Assembly: GCA_009760885.1 (NCBI GenBank)
Contig: CM019713.1
Location: 3,837,531-3,901,530 of the forward strand
Origin: Achatina immaculata
Taxonomy: Eukaryota; Mollusca; Gastropoda; Stylommatophora; Achatinidae
Direction of reading: 5' to 3'
DNA: 64,000 bases
Under the pieces are notes generated by a model. The model was not told the DNA's origin, made no database searches, and was given only the letters and a program-made list of their open reading frames with translations. Each line of letters begins with the position of its first letter. Within the stretch, counting starts at the first letter, position 1. Position numbers and translations under genes: made by a program. Positions 33,186 to 44,069 of the stretch are shown piece after piece.

Positions 33186-33589
33186 AGCTGAGAAACAAGC
33201 GTTGCCAAGGCTCGACTTTTCTTAAATTAAGAAGATACAGAGACTAAAACGTTATCAGTAATTCTTGTTTTCTTTCACTTTTACTAGATATTTTTAAAGT
33301 GTCGATGACTGTTCTTGTTCTCCATAGAAACGCTAACTATTCCCCCTCCCCCCATCCCATCAGTCGATGCTATGGCGACTGTAAAGTCTGGGCAGTAGTG
33401 TGAGACTAGATAATGGATTATTCCATATTAATGGATTCGTCCATCTTAATGATAGGGAGGAGGGGGGGGGAAGGAGTGAACGACAAGATGGCTATGCTAG
33501 GCTGACTACACGATTATCACCACCGATAAAACTAGCTTTTTTTTTAAAAGAGATCTTGTCTCGTTGTTGTTGTTGTTGTTGTTGGCTCT

Positions 33590-34275
33590 AATAGGAAGAG
33601 AGTCAACATCATAGCAATGAACTCATCATCCTGGCAGAAGTCTTATCATCATAGCAATAGTCTTTTCGTCATAGCAACAGTATTTTTTATCTTAGCAATA
33701 GTCCTTTCATCATAGCAATAGTCTTATTATCATTGCAATAGTCTTTTCGTCACAGCAACAGTCTTGTCAGCATAGCAATAAACTCATCATCATAGCAAGA
33801 GCTTTACAGTCCTAGCAACAGTCTTTTCGCCATAACAATAGTCTTTCCATCATAGCAAGAGTCTTTTTGTCACAGCAATAGTCTTGTCATCATAGCAATA
33901 AGCTCGGAATCATAGAAAGAGCTTCATAATTCTAGCAATGGACTTGAAATCACAGCAAAAGTTTCACCATCCTAGCAGTATACTGACCATCATATCAGGA
34001 GTTTCATCAACCTAGCAATAGACAGATCATTGTAGAACCAGTCTCTTCATCCTAGCAAATAAGTTCGCCATCTTAACAAGAGTTTTTCATCGTCCTAGCG
34101 TTAGGTTCATCGTTCTAACAAATAATCTCTTCATCCTAACAATAAGCTTTTCATCATAGCAAACCCGCATCATCTTAGCAATATGCCTGTCATCCTAGCA
34201 AGAGTTTCATCATTCTAGCAACAGCCTCATCATCCTAGCAGTAATCTCATCATCATTAACTATAGTTTAATCATG
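33590..34275 (+). repeat. Minisatellite, 20-bp period
   Basis: About 33 degenerate units of CATCATAGCAATAGTCTTTT. Variation increases to the right. It is not coding in any phase. Confidence 0.93.
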
Positions 34276-34609
34276 GCTAAACGAGTAGGTCAAATCTCGA
34301 TTTGAAAAGTAGTTTGTTTTTTTTTTTGGTCTTTGGATTCGGGGTTAACTCAAGCCACTGCCACATCCTTCCAGTCCGACGCTATGTTTGTGTTCCAACA
34401 TTTACGCTGCGCTGGCTGTTAAGAAGAGTCTGCATTAAGTTCCATGGAGGTAAGGAACATTATTTTCAAAGGCCGAAGCATCCGGATAGGGTCATATAAA
34501 ACGTTCTGTCCCCTCATAGGTTTAAAGCCAGACTCCGGCATCATTGCATTCTGTGCAGCCTCATATATGCCCCGCCGCATGCCGCAGCATCCATCCTAGA
34601 GTATGTTTG
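34276..34609. other. Possible LINE remnant, unresolved
   Basis: Adjoins the minus-strand LINE C-terminus at 34610 and may be its 3' UTR. I could not confirm this by similarity to another copy. Confidence 0.3.
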
Positions 34610-34761
34610 CTAACAGTTCCCATCAAGTGTTGGCTCTTTACGATGTGCTCTGTCGCACAGTTCAGATTTCCTGCCAGAACCCTTAATTTGTCCTAGCTCC
34701 AGCAGTCTCTTCACAGTTACCTTGTTCTTCCATTCCCGCTCTTCATTTTCCCGCAGTCTTT
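34610..34761 (-). pseudogene. LINE ORF2 C-terminus, distal part
   Basis: Minus-strand frame LERLRENEEREWKNKVTVKR, then LLELGQIKGSGRKSELCDRA and a stop near 34610. With 36186-36400 it forms one LINE region split by solo LTR 1. Confidence 0.55.
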
Positions 34762-34765
34762 CCAG
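34762..34765 (+). other. Target-site duplication CCAG of solo LTR 1
   Basis: CCAG here and at 36182-36185 brackets the solo LTR. Confidence 0.88.
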
Positions 34766-36181
34766 TGTAGCATGGCCTTGTAAGTAATGAATATTATTGC
34801 TGTTATTATTATTATTAATGAATATGATTATGACAGTATACTGTAAAGAAAATAGTAACATCGAATAGCGAAAGAGAAAAATGGAGAGGAAAGGAAGAGA
34901 AAGGTATAGAACTTCCATGACACTAGAACAAGACGCGGACAAAAGTAAACAGTGGAAACAGTGAATAGAAAAACACGAGACTTAGTGACGCTAACACATA
35001 TGGAATACAAAGGAAGGACGCCAGAAAGTACGATGGTCCAGTGATAACAAAGCAGTGACTTGACCGTTGACACGTGTAAACAAAATAGGAAAGACAAATA
35101 GAAAAGGCAGACACAATGAAAAGCGAGGACACAATAAATCTCCGACATGAAATAGTAAGATAATGACTTAGGTAAATAATAATTGTATAGACGGAGTTGA
35201 CACTTGACACATGTTAGGTGACGTGATTGCACACGGGTTTTAAATAAAGGAGTGACCAACTCGGCCAGCTGACCAATTAAATATTTAGAGGCGTGGCCTA
35301 TTGGACAATTGACTTACGAGAGATAAGTCACGGGGCAGTTTGAATGACGGACAATCAGAACGCTCTTGGGAACCAAGGAAAGGGGAACGAGGAAGAAGAA
35401 GAGACAGAAGAGGGAGCCCAAAGACGGAAAAACAGACAATAAGAATAAGGAAAAGAACCAAGAAAGAAGAAGAAGTAGAGGAGAGGAGACAGAGAACGGA
35501 GCCCCGAAGACGGAGAAACAAGGACGGTCAGTGAACTGAGGCCGGTCCAGACAAGAGAAGAAGAGAAGGACAGACAATCAGAGAAGAACAGCAGAAGAGA
35601 ACACACACCAGAGAAGACTCGAGAGAGAAATAAGACGTACGTAACGACAGATGAACATCTAGAGCAGTAAATACTCAGGAAAAGCAGTTTTGAAGAAGTA
35701 GTTTTAGGACAGATTGAAGCTGTGTTTCAAGTGATTATGAATATTTGTTACTTTGAAACTTCGAGTACAGTGATTTAGTCGTGTAACTGATTGACCACGT
35801 GTTGCAGATCGAATATAGTACAGAGTTTAGAATTGTCCTCTTATCAAATGTATAGAATATTGTGAAATAGGAGAACATTGAGAAGTGCTGCATGTAGAAT
35901 GATAGTTTGATATTGATGTGCTTCAACGACGAAACTAACGAAGAGTATGTCATATTGCATCTAAGTACAAGTGATGTTGTGAATTCTAAGTCGAGTATCT
36001 TATTTGTCAGAATTAAATGAATTCTGTAGAGAACATTTCATTGCACTTGCTCGGCTCTGATTAGTAAAGTGGCAATGTTTGTGAAACCTGATCTAAAACA
36101 ACAGAAATCTGGATGTGTATGTTGATTAAAAAACATCTTCTTTAGTCAGAAATATATAATACACAACTTGACAGTGTTATA
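34766..36181 (+). mobile_element. Solo LTR 1 (TGTAGC...GTTATA family)
   Basis: 1416 bp with the same termini as the full element at 21965 (TGTAGCATGGCCTTGTAAGT...GTTATA) and a CCAG duplication. Its interior matches solo LTR 2 (GACACAATGAAAAGCGAGG, GAGAACACACACCAGAGAAG) more than the full element, so it is a second subfamily. It probably arose by recombination between the two LTRs of a former insertion. Confidence 0.9.
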
Positions 36182-36185
36182 CCAG

Positions 36186-36400
36186 CACGGGTTTAGCAGT
36201 GCCGACCTTTGTCCATTCTCAGTCTGCCGTTTACTTTAGCCTGTCCAGCAAGTCTATCCACCACATCGTTCCCGTGTATTCCCACAATGCCCTGGGCAAC
36301 AAAGCCAAAACGTTAGGCTCATCACAGTTGACTGGCTTAACAGATGAACTCTTTCTTTCCGAAGACAACAGAAAAATCTGCCCCTCACTAATTAGCTTTC
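36186..36400 (-). pseudogene. LINE RNase H domain remnant
   Basis: On the minus strand the frame reads FVAQGIVGIHGNDVVDRLAG, matching the WVPGHxGIxGNExADxLA block that ends the RNase H domain of RNase-H-bearing LINEs. The tryptophan and some other conserved residues are lost. The solo LTR lies downstream, before the C-terminal part at 34610-34761. Confidence 0.65.
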
Positions 36401-36454
36401 ACTCAAAACGCAATTAAACAAAATGGCAGCTTGTTTATACGAGTTTTTTTTTAT

Positions 36455-36645
36455 AAGAGCCACAAACATTAGGGCCACACACATTAGGGCCACAGACATA
36501 ACGACCACACACATAAGGACCACACACATAAGGACCACAGACATAAGGGCCACACACATAAGGGCCACACACATAAGGGCCACACATATTAGGGTCACAC
36601 ACATAAGGGCCACACACATAAAGGCCACACACATAAGACTGTTGA
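36455..36645. repeat. Minisatellite, 15-bp period
   Basis: About 12 units of CACACATAAGGGCCA. The 15-bp period keeps both strands open (THIRA on plus, MCGPYVC-like on minus). Confidence 0.93.
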
Positions 36646-37039
36646 ACTTTGTCTGCATCGATACTTGAGAAATACCGATTTCTTCCTGTGATTTATTAAA
36701 AATAAATGATAGCGTTCAACTTCGCCGTGGGCATAGTAAATAGGATAGTCTATTATTGTTATTAGTGCGCGTTCGATTCCAAGGTGGTGGGCGGTTATGA
36801 TATTGACTGAACGACACGTGCACACACAGATAACAGACTTGCGTCCCGTCTTTCGATCCAGTTAGAGAAGTCAACGACTTGAATTAAAAAGTTGTGAAGG
36901 TGTGGATGACTAGCTACAGGTAGTCAGGCGTGATAAAGTCTGGTGTAAGAGTGATGACGCAGCTGAAGTCAATATATGACCTGACATGATAATAAAATAT
37001 GACTGTAAGTCTATGAATAGGCGATATAATGATATGGGT

Positions 37040-38008
37040 TTGTTCAGAGCAGCCTGTGATCACGGTGGATAGCACAAATGATTGTTTAAGTTAGTCTATG
37101 AACAGAGAAGATAATATAGTGGTGACAAAGAACAGAGAAGATAATATAGTGGTGACTATGAACAGAGAAGATAATATAGTGGTGACTATGAACAGAGAAG
37201 ATAATATAGTGGTGACTATGAACAGAGAAGATAATATGGTGGTGATTATGAACAGAGAAGATAATATAGTGGTGACTATGAACAGAGAAGATAATATGGT
37301 GGTGAATATGAACAGAGAAGATAATATGGTGGTGATTATGAACAGAGAATATAATATAGTGGTGACTATGAACAGAGAAGATAATATAGTGGTGATTATG
37401 AACAGGGAAGATAATGTAGTGGTGACTATGAAGAGGGAAGATAATATAGTAGTGACTATGAACAGAGAAGATAATATAGTGGGACTATGAACAGAGAAGA
37501 TAATATAATTGAAATAATGTAGTTCAGTCTATGAACAGAGAAGATAATATAGCTGAAACAATGTAGTTCAGTCTATGAACAGAGAAGATAATATAATTGA
37601 AACAATGTAGTTCAGTCTATGAATAGTGAAGATAATATAGTTGAAACAATGTTCACTCTAATAACAAAGAAGATAGTATAATTGGAACAATGCAGTTTAG
37701 TCTATGAAGAGAGAACATAGTATAAATTCAAAAAATGCAGTCTAGTCCATGATGAGAGAAGACAGTATAATGAGAACAATTTAGATCAGTCTAAGAACGG
37801 AAAAGCTACTATAAATGGAACAATTTAGGTCCGTCTACGAACGGAGATGATAATATAATGGGAACAATTTAGCTCAGTCTCTGAACAGAGAAGATAGTGG
37901 GAACCAAGTAGATTAGGTCTACGAGAAGACCGTGTAGTTCAAAACAGAACAGTCGCATAGGTAACTCCCTTGATGAAACGCAGAGGGGAAAGGATTAATT
38001 AAAACAAC
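37040..38008 (+). repeat. 30-bp minisatellite with degenerate right flank
   Basis: 37098-37490 holds 13 in-frame 30-bp units (peptide MNREDNIVVT). From 37500 the array becomes longer, irregular units containing CAGTCTATGAACAGAGAAG, and ends in unique sequence TTGATGAAACGCAGAGG and AAAGGATTAATTAAAACA. The right half reappears inverted at 40461-40715. Translation is periodic and has no other support. Confidence 0.9.
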
Positions 38009-38233
38009 TAAAAGAAAAAACATAGCAGTCACAGAACGAGATGGAGAGGTAGGGGTGGGGTGGGGGGAGGGTGGGCTAGAATTGACAGACTGAACTTAGA
38101 AATAGTTGCTGGTTTGAAAAAAAAACATACATAAAATATTTCAACTGCAGCGCTTCTGAAAATGATGATGATGATGATGACAGCATATGGTCAGCACTCT
38201 TGTTAGTTTCTTCCTGCAGTTGTTGATGGAGCT

Positions 38234-38504
38234 AGCACAGACTCCTAGAAACACGTAGACAGACTCCTAGAAACACGTAGACAGACTCCTAGAAACACAT
38301 AGACAGACTCCTAGAAACACGTAGACAGACTCCTAGAAACACGTACACAGACTCCTAGAAACACGTACACAGACTCCTAGAAACACTTACACAGACTCCT
38401 AGAAACACGTAGACAGACTCCTAAAAACAAGTAGACAGACTCCTAGAAACACGTACACAGACTCCTAGAAACACGTACACAGACTCCTAGAAACACGTAC
38501 ACAT
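38234..38504. repeat. Minisatellite, 22-bp period
   Basis: About 12 units of AGACTCCTAGAAACACGTAG plus AC. The G/C variant (CGTAGAC versus CGTACAC) marks sub-blocks. Confidence 0.94.
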
Positions 38505-39385
38505 AATGAGCATAAAATCACTCCGCCGCGGCTGCGTCTCGAGGATACAGCACAGTGAAACCATCATCATCCTATGGCGTCCTCCTCCTCCTCCTCCTCC
38601 CGTATTAAGGTTGGCGGCAGTGCCCCTCCAACTTGGTCTGTCCTTCGTTTTCACAGTGCACCCAGGCCAAACGCAGTCCAGCCCCCACCCCAACCCCCCC
38701 CCCTTTTGTATTGTCCTTCCGTCGGTAGCAGTGTTTCTCAACCCTTTATTTTCTTATCATGCCCCCACCTCATCACCTCACAGATTTTGGAATCCCCACC
38801 CAGGTAGCATAACTGTCAATCAAATTCTAAAAGTGTATAATATAAATATACTCCAATTGACCCCCCCCCCCCCCGCCCTGAAATATTCACATTGCAGGCA
38901 CCCCCCCCCCTTTTTTTTTTTTGTTTGGCGTACGGCCTGCTTTGGAAAACATTGGTCTATAGCGTCGACTTCCTGCCATTTTTTCCCTCTACTCCTCACC
39001 CCCCCCCCTCCCCGTAATCCCCCACCCCAAGTATGATGTTCCTTATTGGACCTAAATATTCTAACTGCGAAGTTCTTTTTTTTCCTGATTTCTGTTTCAA
39101 GTTTCAGCTTATTTAGTACTACTACTTCCGTGTTTTACTTTTGTTTTCCGTCCATGGAATTCACCCTACTCTTTTGTACATCCACATTTCAAGTGCGTCT
39201 AATGTCTTTTCTATTCTCTATTGTCTTATTTAATATCCACCGCCTTTAAACCATAGAGGAATGTGGAGTGTGCATAACATTTGAAGACTCGTTTGCGGTT
39301 ATTTTGCTGTATGTCTCGATGGAAGAGCTGTTCTTTTTTTTCCCCCCATTTTTTTTCAGTGTGTGCGTTTACCTGGTACCAGTTC
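38505..39385. other. Unannotated stretch, possible hAT-like relic
   Basis: CAGTGTTTCTCAACCC at about 38729 and AAAACATTGGTCTATAG at about 38945 may be decayed hAT-like termini around a poly-C-rich interior. I could not confirm a duplication. Frames here are proline-rich artefacts of poly-C. Confidence 0.35.
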
Positions 39386-39389
39386 AATT

Positions 39390-39785
39390 AAACACTTAAC
39401 AAAACAGCTGATAAACACATAAATGCCTTTGATTATAAGTGTTACAAAAGAGTTCTTCAAATATCATTGGCACAAAAAAAAGAACAAATATATCCATACT
39501 TCAAGAACTTAATATTGAAGGAGGATGGCTTGTAAAGAGGATTAAAGAGAGAAAACTTAAATATTTTGGACACATTAAACGTCATGATAATTTAGAGAAG
39601 ACCGTCTTGGAAGGGTACATAATGGGAAAAGAAAGAGAGGAAGACCAAGGCGAAGATGGCTGCAAGACATCGTTGATAATCTGCAAATGGATGCATCAGC
39701 AGCAGGCCATCTTGCTTACAACCGAGAGGCCTACAGGAGAGCTGTTAGGGAGGCAAAGTTCCGCAAAGGACATGCAAATGACTGA
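39390..39785 (+). pseudogene. RTE-like LINE A, 3' end
   Basis: Plus-strand copy: DHKCLRLYKCYKRVLQIS-like start with changes, then RTNISILQELNIEGGWLVKR, KERKLKYFGHIKRHDNLEK and TVLEGYIMGKEREE with a frameshift. It ends GGACATGCAAATGACTGAC with a short (TGAC)n tail. It shares the 3' end of the copies at 12900, 17285 and 50940. Confidence 0.8.
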
Positions 39786-40249
39786 CTGAGCAAATGACTG
39801 ACTGAGTTCAGTTAAAAAATTATCTGCGATGGACAGGGACAAATGGGGAAAAACACGGTTATGTTTGGTAGAAATAGCTAGTTATTCCTTCCTCTTCTTC
39901 CTTTATTCCTGTTTGTCTAAATCTTTCCTACCCTTTCTTTCTTTATGTCTTTTTTTTGGCCCCCAGATTTAAAAATGTAATTACAAATGACTGATTTGTC
40001 TGCAAACCTCATTAGTAGTCAGCTCCAACGTCAAGGCTGTTCTGAACCAGCAGTTGTTGAAAACTAATTTTATGAAACTGAGCTTAAATAATGAGTTTGG
40101 TACGGGTAGAGCTCGATATAAGTATTCTCGATATATGCGTTGTTCGTTTTATGCGGTCACACATAGCGATGCCATTTCTGTGAGGGCCGTATATTTAGAA
40201 TAGTGATACCAATTAAGAAACTAAACATTTTTAATGGATTGGAAACCGA

Positions 40250-40460
40250 GAGTACAGACCCTGTCCGTTTTGGCAATCAGCGATCCATAGCTGACGTGCT
40301 TAGCGTCAGGGTTGGCCAACCATAGCTGACCAAGCGCTGTCCCACCTCTCCAATTGGTAACCCCCGGCCCCCCCTCTCCAGTAACAGGCTTAACCTGGCT
40401 AACGGGGGTGGAGGTGGGATCACCATAGTCCCCGTGGTGGTGGAGTCTGCTAAAGACTTG
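40250..40460 (-). repeat. R1 dispersed repeat, copy 5, first part
   Basis: Minus-strand match from GTCTTTAGCAGACTCCACC through GTTAGCCAGGTTAAGCC to the GGGACAGCGCTTGGTCAGC block. Interrupted at about 40461. Confidence 0.8.
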
Positions 40461-40715
40461 TTTTAATTATTCCTTTCCCCTCTGCGTTTCATCAAGGGAG
40501 TTACCTATGGGACTGTTCTGTTCTGAACTACATGGTCTTCTCGTAGACCTAATCTGCTTTGTTCCTGTTATCTTCTCTGTTCATAGACTGAGCTGAACTG
40601 ATCCCGTTATATTATCTTCTCTGCTCATAGAACGAGCCAAATTGATCCCATTATTATCTTCTCTGCTCATACGCTGAGCTAAATTGATCCCATTATAGAT
40701 ATAATCCACCGCCTT
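40461..40715 (-). repeat. Inverted second copy of the 37.8-38.0 kb array
   Basis: Its reverse complement reproduces GTAACTCCCTTGATGAAACG, GGTCTACGAGAAGACC and the GAACAGAGAAGATAA units of 37780-38008. It interrupts an R1 repeat, which implies that the sequence can move or be copied. Confidence 0.8.
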
Positions 40716-40920
40716 TTAGCTGCACTCACGGACTGAAAAAATTAGCCGGGCTGACCCGCTCCTGATCCGATATGTAGCTGTGTTTCAGCATCTTCACAGC
40801 GTCGGCTACAAAGAGCACTAGCTAGCAACTCCACTGAGGTTGGAGGAGACGAATACCATTGGCCAGCCTGCCCTTTTTGATCAGCCACGCCCGGCCACGA
40901 TTAATCAATTATTAGGTTAT
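40716..40920 (-). repeat. R1 dispersed repeat, copy 5, second part
   Basis: Minus-strand GATGCTGAAACACAGC, GAGTGCAGCTAAAAGGCGG and CCCGGCTAATTTTTTCAG complete the R1 repeat begun at 40460. Confidence 0.72.
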
Positions 40921-41425
40921 TGGAGACAGCAGGGATTTGGGTTAGCCGCCGATTGTAGACATTGGCTAATTTATTCTGCTTACATTTGGATAAGTTAATA
41001 GAAATGGAAATACATGTTTGTGAAAGTTACCGTATTATATCTGATAAACGAATTCAGTGATTAACAAAGCATGAGAAGGGATTTATCACAGTTACCGTAT
41101 TTATCCTGAGAAGCTCGGTAAGCGATACTGCACTGGGGATATTACGCGAGCGCAGTGCCGGGCTCAGAGCTCCGGGGACGCAACCGCTGATAAGATTATT
41201 TCAGATCGCAGAATAATCGCGGTTGTCTGCCTTGGTTTAATCTTGCTGGACTCCCTAAAGCAGTGGTTTTCAAACCCCTTGAGTCATCACCACATTTGGC
41301 AATGTAAATTTCTCTTACCGCAACCAGTGTTCGTAATGCTGAGCTATCATGTAATTAAACGCAGTCTGATGGTAGTGTACAATTTACACGCTCAAAAATC
41401 GTTCCTATAAATAGGAGATGTACTA
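40921..41425. other. Unannotated stretch, possible hAT-like end
   Basis: CAGTGGTTTTCAAACCCC at 41262 resembles a hAT terminus, but the partner end was not found (LINE B begins at about 41426). Confidence 0.35.
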
Positions 41426-42470
41426 TTGTTCAATTATGAAATTATTAAAATGTTTGAAGACATCAATATAGACGGCAAAGACCTGAGGATTGTAAAACAT
41501 CTATACTGGCAGCAAGAAGCAGCAGTTCGAGTTGAAAATAGAATTGGAAGATATCAACCTATGAAACAAGGGGTGCGACAAGGATGTGTACTATCTCCAG
41601 ACCTTTTTTCTCTGTATAGCGAGAATATTCTAAGAGCAATCATCACAGAACCAGGCATAAAAACTGGAGGATACAATATTAACAAACTTCGGTATGCTGA
41701 CGACACAGTACTGATAGCTGAGAACCAACAACACCTGCAAAATCTCTTGGATAAAGTCGCCAAAGAAAGTGAACAGAAAGGCCTTACTCTGAACATCAAA
41801 AAGACAGAGACTATGGTTATATCTAAGAAACAGAATCCACCAGCATGCAGTATTAAATTAAACGGAACTATTCTAAAGTAGGTGCAGAAATTCAAATACC
41901 TTGGAGCAGTAATAACTTCAGATGGGAAATGCAGAACAGAAATTAGGAACAGAATAGGCCAAGCAAAGACTGCATTTCAGAGAATGAGAAACATATTAAC
42001 CAACACATCCTTATCAATGAATGTTAGAAAACGAGTCCTAAAATGCTATATTGAACCTATCTTGTTATATGGAAGTGAATCATGGACAATAGGCAAGTCT
42101 GCACAAAAATCATTGGAAGCAGCAGAAATGTGGTTTATTAGAAGAATGTTGCGAATCCCCTGGAGAGCAAAAATAACTAATGAAGAATGTATGAGAAGAG
42201 CTGGAGAGACAAAAAACCTTGTCAAAAAGATAAGAGAGAGACAATGTACTTTCATAGGACATGCAATGAGAAGAGGGGGCATTGAAAACATTATAATAAC
42301 AAGAAAGATAGAAGGAAGAAGATCAAGAGGAAGACCAAGAGAAATGATACTGGACAGTCTGACGGGATGGTGTGAGAGGAGATCACCAACTGAGTGGCCT
42401 GCATGAAGGATCGGATACTCTGGAGAAGCATAATAGCCAACGCCAGTCGGCACGGCACATGATGATGACT
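41426..42470 (+). pseudogene. RTE-like LINE B reverse transcriptase, C-terminal two-thirds
   Basis: The longest reverse-transcriptase fragment here. Residues 49-61 are GVRQGCVLSPDLF (palm motif before the catalytic site) and 90-93 are YADD, the polymerase catalytic motif. The thumb follows (GLTLNIKKTETMVIS), then KFKYLGAVITSDGKCRTEI, YGSESWTIGK, MWFIRRMLRIPWRAKITNEE and the basic GRRSRGRPREM. One in-frame TAG (41879-41881), where the 28.7-kb copy has CAG, splits an otherwise open frame. 151 codons lie before it and the frame continues to 42406. The endonuclease and N-terminal polymerase are missing by 5' truncation. It ends near (ATG)n at 42463. It copies RNA into DNA at a nicked target in intact relatives. 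Confidence 0.88.
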
Positions 42471-42683
42471 ATTGTTTATTAGGTTTTATGTGTTCCTTGA
42501 CACGTCAGCACACTTTAAGGTTATGTAGTCAGCATTACGCTTGGCTTCCTTTCTTTCCACAGCTCCAGAACATATTCCTTTCTAAAGTAGAGTGACTAGG
42601 GCGTCTTCGGTGAGATCCGACCCATCTCTTTACTCAGACACGCACAATTCAAACTACGCTGAGTATGTTCAGTTTTTTTGTAG

Positions 42684-42715
42684 ACAGAGACAGACAGGCA
42701 GACAGACAGACAGAC

Positions 42716-42808
<93 letters not shown>
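42684..42808. repeat. (GACA)n(GATA)n microsatellite
   Basis: Five GACA-type units then about 23 GATA units. Confidence 0.95.
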
Positions 42809-42809
<1 letters not shown>

Positions 42810-43430
42810 TCCCCGTTTTACGACGTCCCGATTTACGACGATTCGGTTTTTTTTTTCCTGACCATCGATCTAGGGATTTCTTATCGTAAATTTACAAATA
42901 TCTTTTAGAATATGCAGTATTTATCTAATGTAAAATTACTTAAATTAAAGTTATGTACAAATTATATGATCTTGTCTTGTCTTGTCTTGCCTTCTTTCTC
43001 ATATGCCGTTTAGTGTTGAGGGAACAACTAAACGTCTTGATAGTGCCCTGCGGTTTCTTTGATATAAAGGGATATTTAAGGCTTCTGTTATTTCCTTTCT
43101 GCAGTTCTTGGGTGGTCGGCCCTTCCATCTATTCCCCGTAGTTCTCAGCACGAATGTTTTCTGTTGCATGCTGTTAAGCAGTGGTCATGAAACATGACCA
43201 TACCATTTGATCTGATGTTTATGACTGTGGTAGCGCATTACTGATGGTACTCCAGGTCTTGTGTTGATAGTACTATTTTTTTTTTCCTTATCACATTTAG
43301 TGTCTTTGTTAAGTATCTCACATGTGTCATGCTGATTGTTGTGGCTGTTATTGTCCATGTTTAACATCGATAGCATAGAGTTTAGAAGAAAACTATATTT
43401 TACCGTTGTTTCTTTTTCTCTCTCCTCTTC
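42810..43430. other. Unannotated stretch
   Basis: AT-rich sequence between the GATA tract and a compound CT/TA/CA microsatellite. No gene recognised. Confidence 0.45.
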
Positions 43431-43434
43431 TTTC

Positions 43435-43473
43435 TCTATTTCTCTATCTCTCGCTCTCTCTCGCTCTCTCTCG

Positions 43474-43539
<66 letters not shown>
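43435..43539. repeat. (CT)n(TA)n(CA)n compound microsatellite
   Basis: CT-rich to 43488, TA to 43526, CA to 43538, abutting the mariner left end. Confidence 0.93.
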
Positions 43540-43540
<1 letters not shown>

Positions 43541-43679
43541 AAGGGTGATTGATAAGTTCTCGGCATAAGGTACAAATACTTGAAACGGACGGTTGATATT
43601 ATATGCATTTGTAGATCAGGTTAATGTAAGATTAAACACCACGTTTGAAGAAATTAACTGCAACCAATTTTTTTTTTTT

Positions 43680-44020
43680 ACCACCCCCGTGTGGTACCCG
43701 GGATCTGCAAAGAATAGGACCAATTTTTTTTTTTTTTACACTGACAACAATTATTGAGGAAAGACGCTGGCGATGGTTGGGACATGTGCTCCGAATGACT
43801 GACAACTCACTACCAAAAATAGCACTAAGATGGACACCACAGGGGAGCAGAAGTAAGGGTAGACCAAAAGAGACATGGAGAAGAACAACAGAAAGGATGA
43901 TGAGCAATAGAGGGCTCACCTGGGCAAGAGCAGAAAAAAAGGCGAAAGACAGGCATTTGTGGAAAACCCTTTCGGAAGCCCCATGTGCCCTGGGCACTTA
44001 AGGTTCAGAGAGAGAGAGAG
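43680..44020 (+). pseudogene. LINE D 3' end inside mariner
   Basis: Contains RRWRWLGHVLRMTDNSLP, KGRPKETWRRTTERM and WARAEKKAKDRHLWKTL, then CCCTGGGCACTTAAGG and a (GA)n tail. The C-terminal pattern is of LINE reverse transcriptases. Poly-T at 43668-43679 and AATTTTTTT at 44021 suggest duplicated target. A short unrelated piece (43681-43720) between two poly-T runs may be a further insertion. The same 3' end is found at 46375-46552 with an (AT)n tail. Confidence 0.75.
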
Positions 44021-44069
44021 AATTTTTTTACAGCTACTGAAGTGGTAAGGGGCTGTAGAAATTGAGAAA

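Noticed and set aside
37098..37490. MNREDNIVVT repeat protein (130 codons)
   Set aside because: In-frame only because the unit is 30 bp. The array decays into non-coding units and a relic lies inverted elsewhere.
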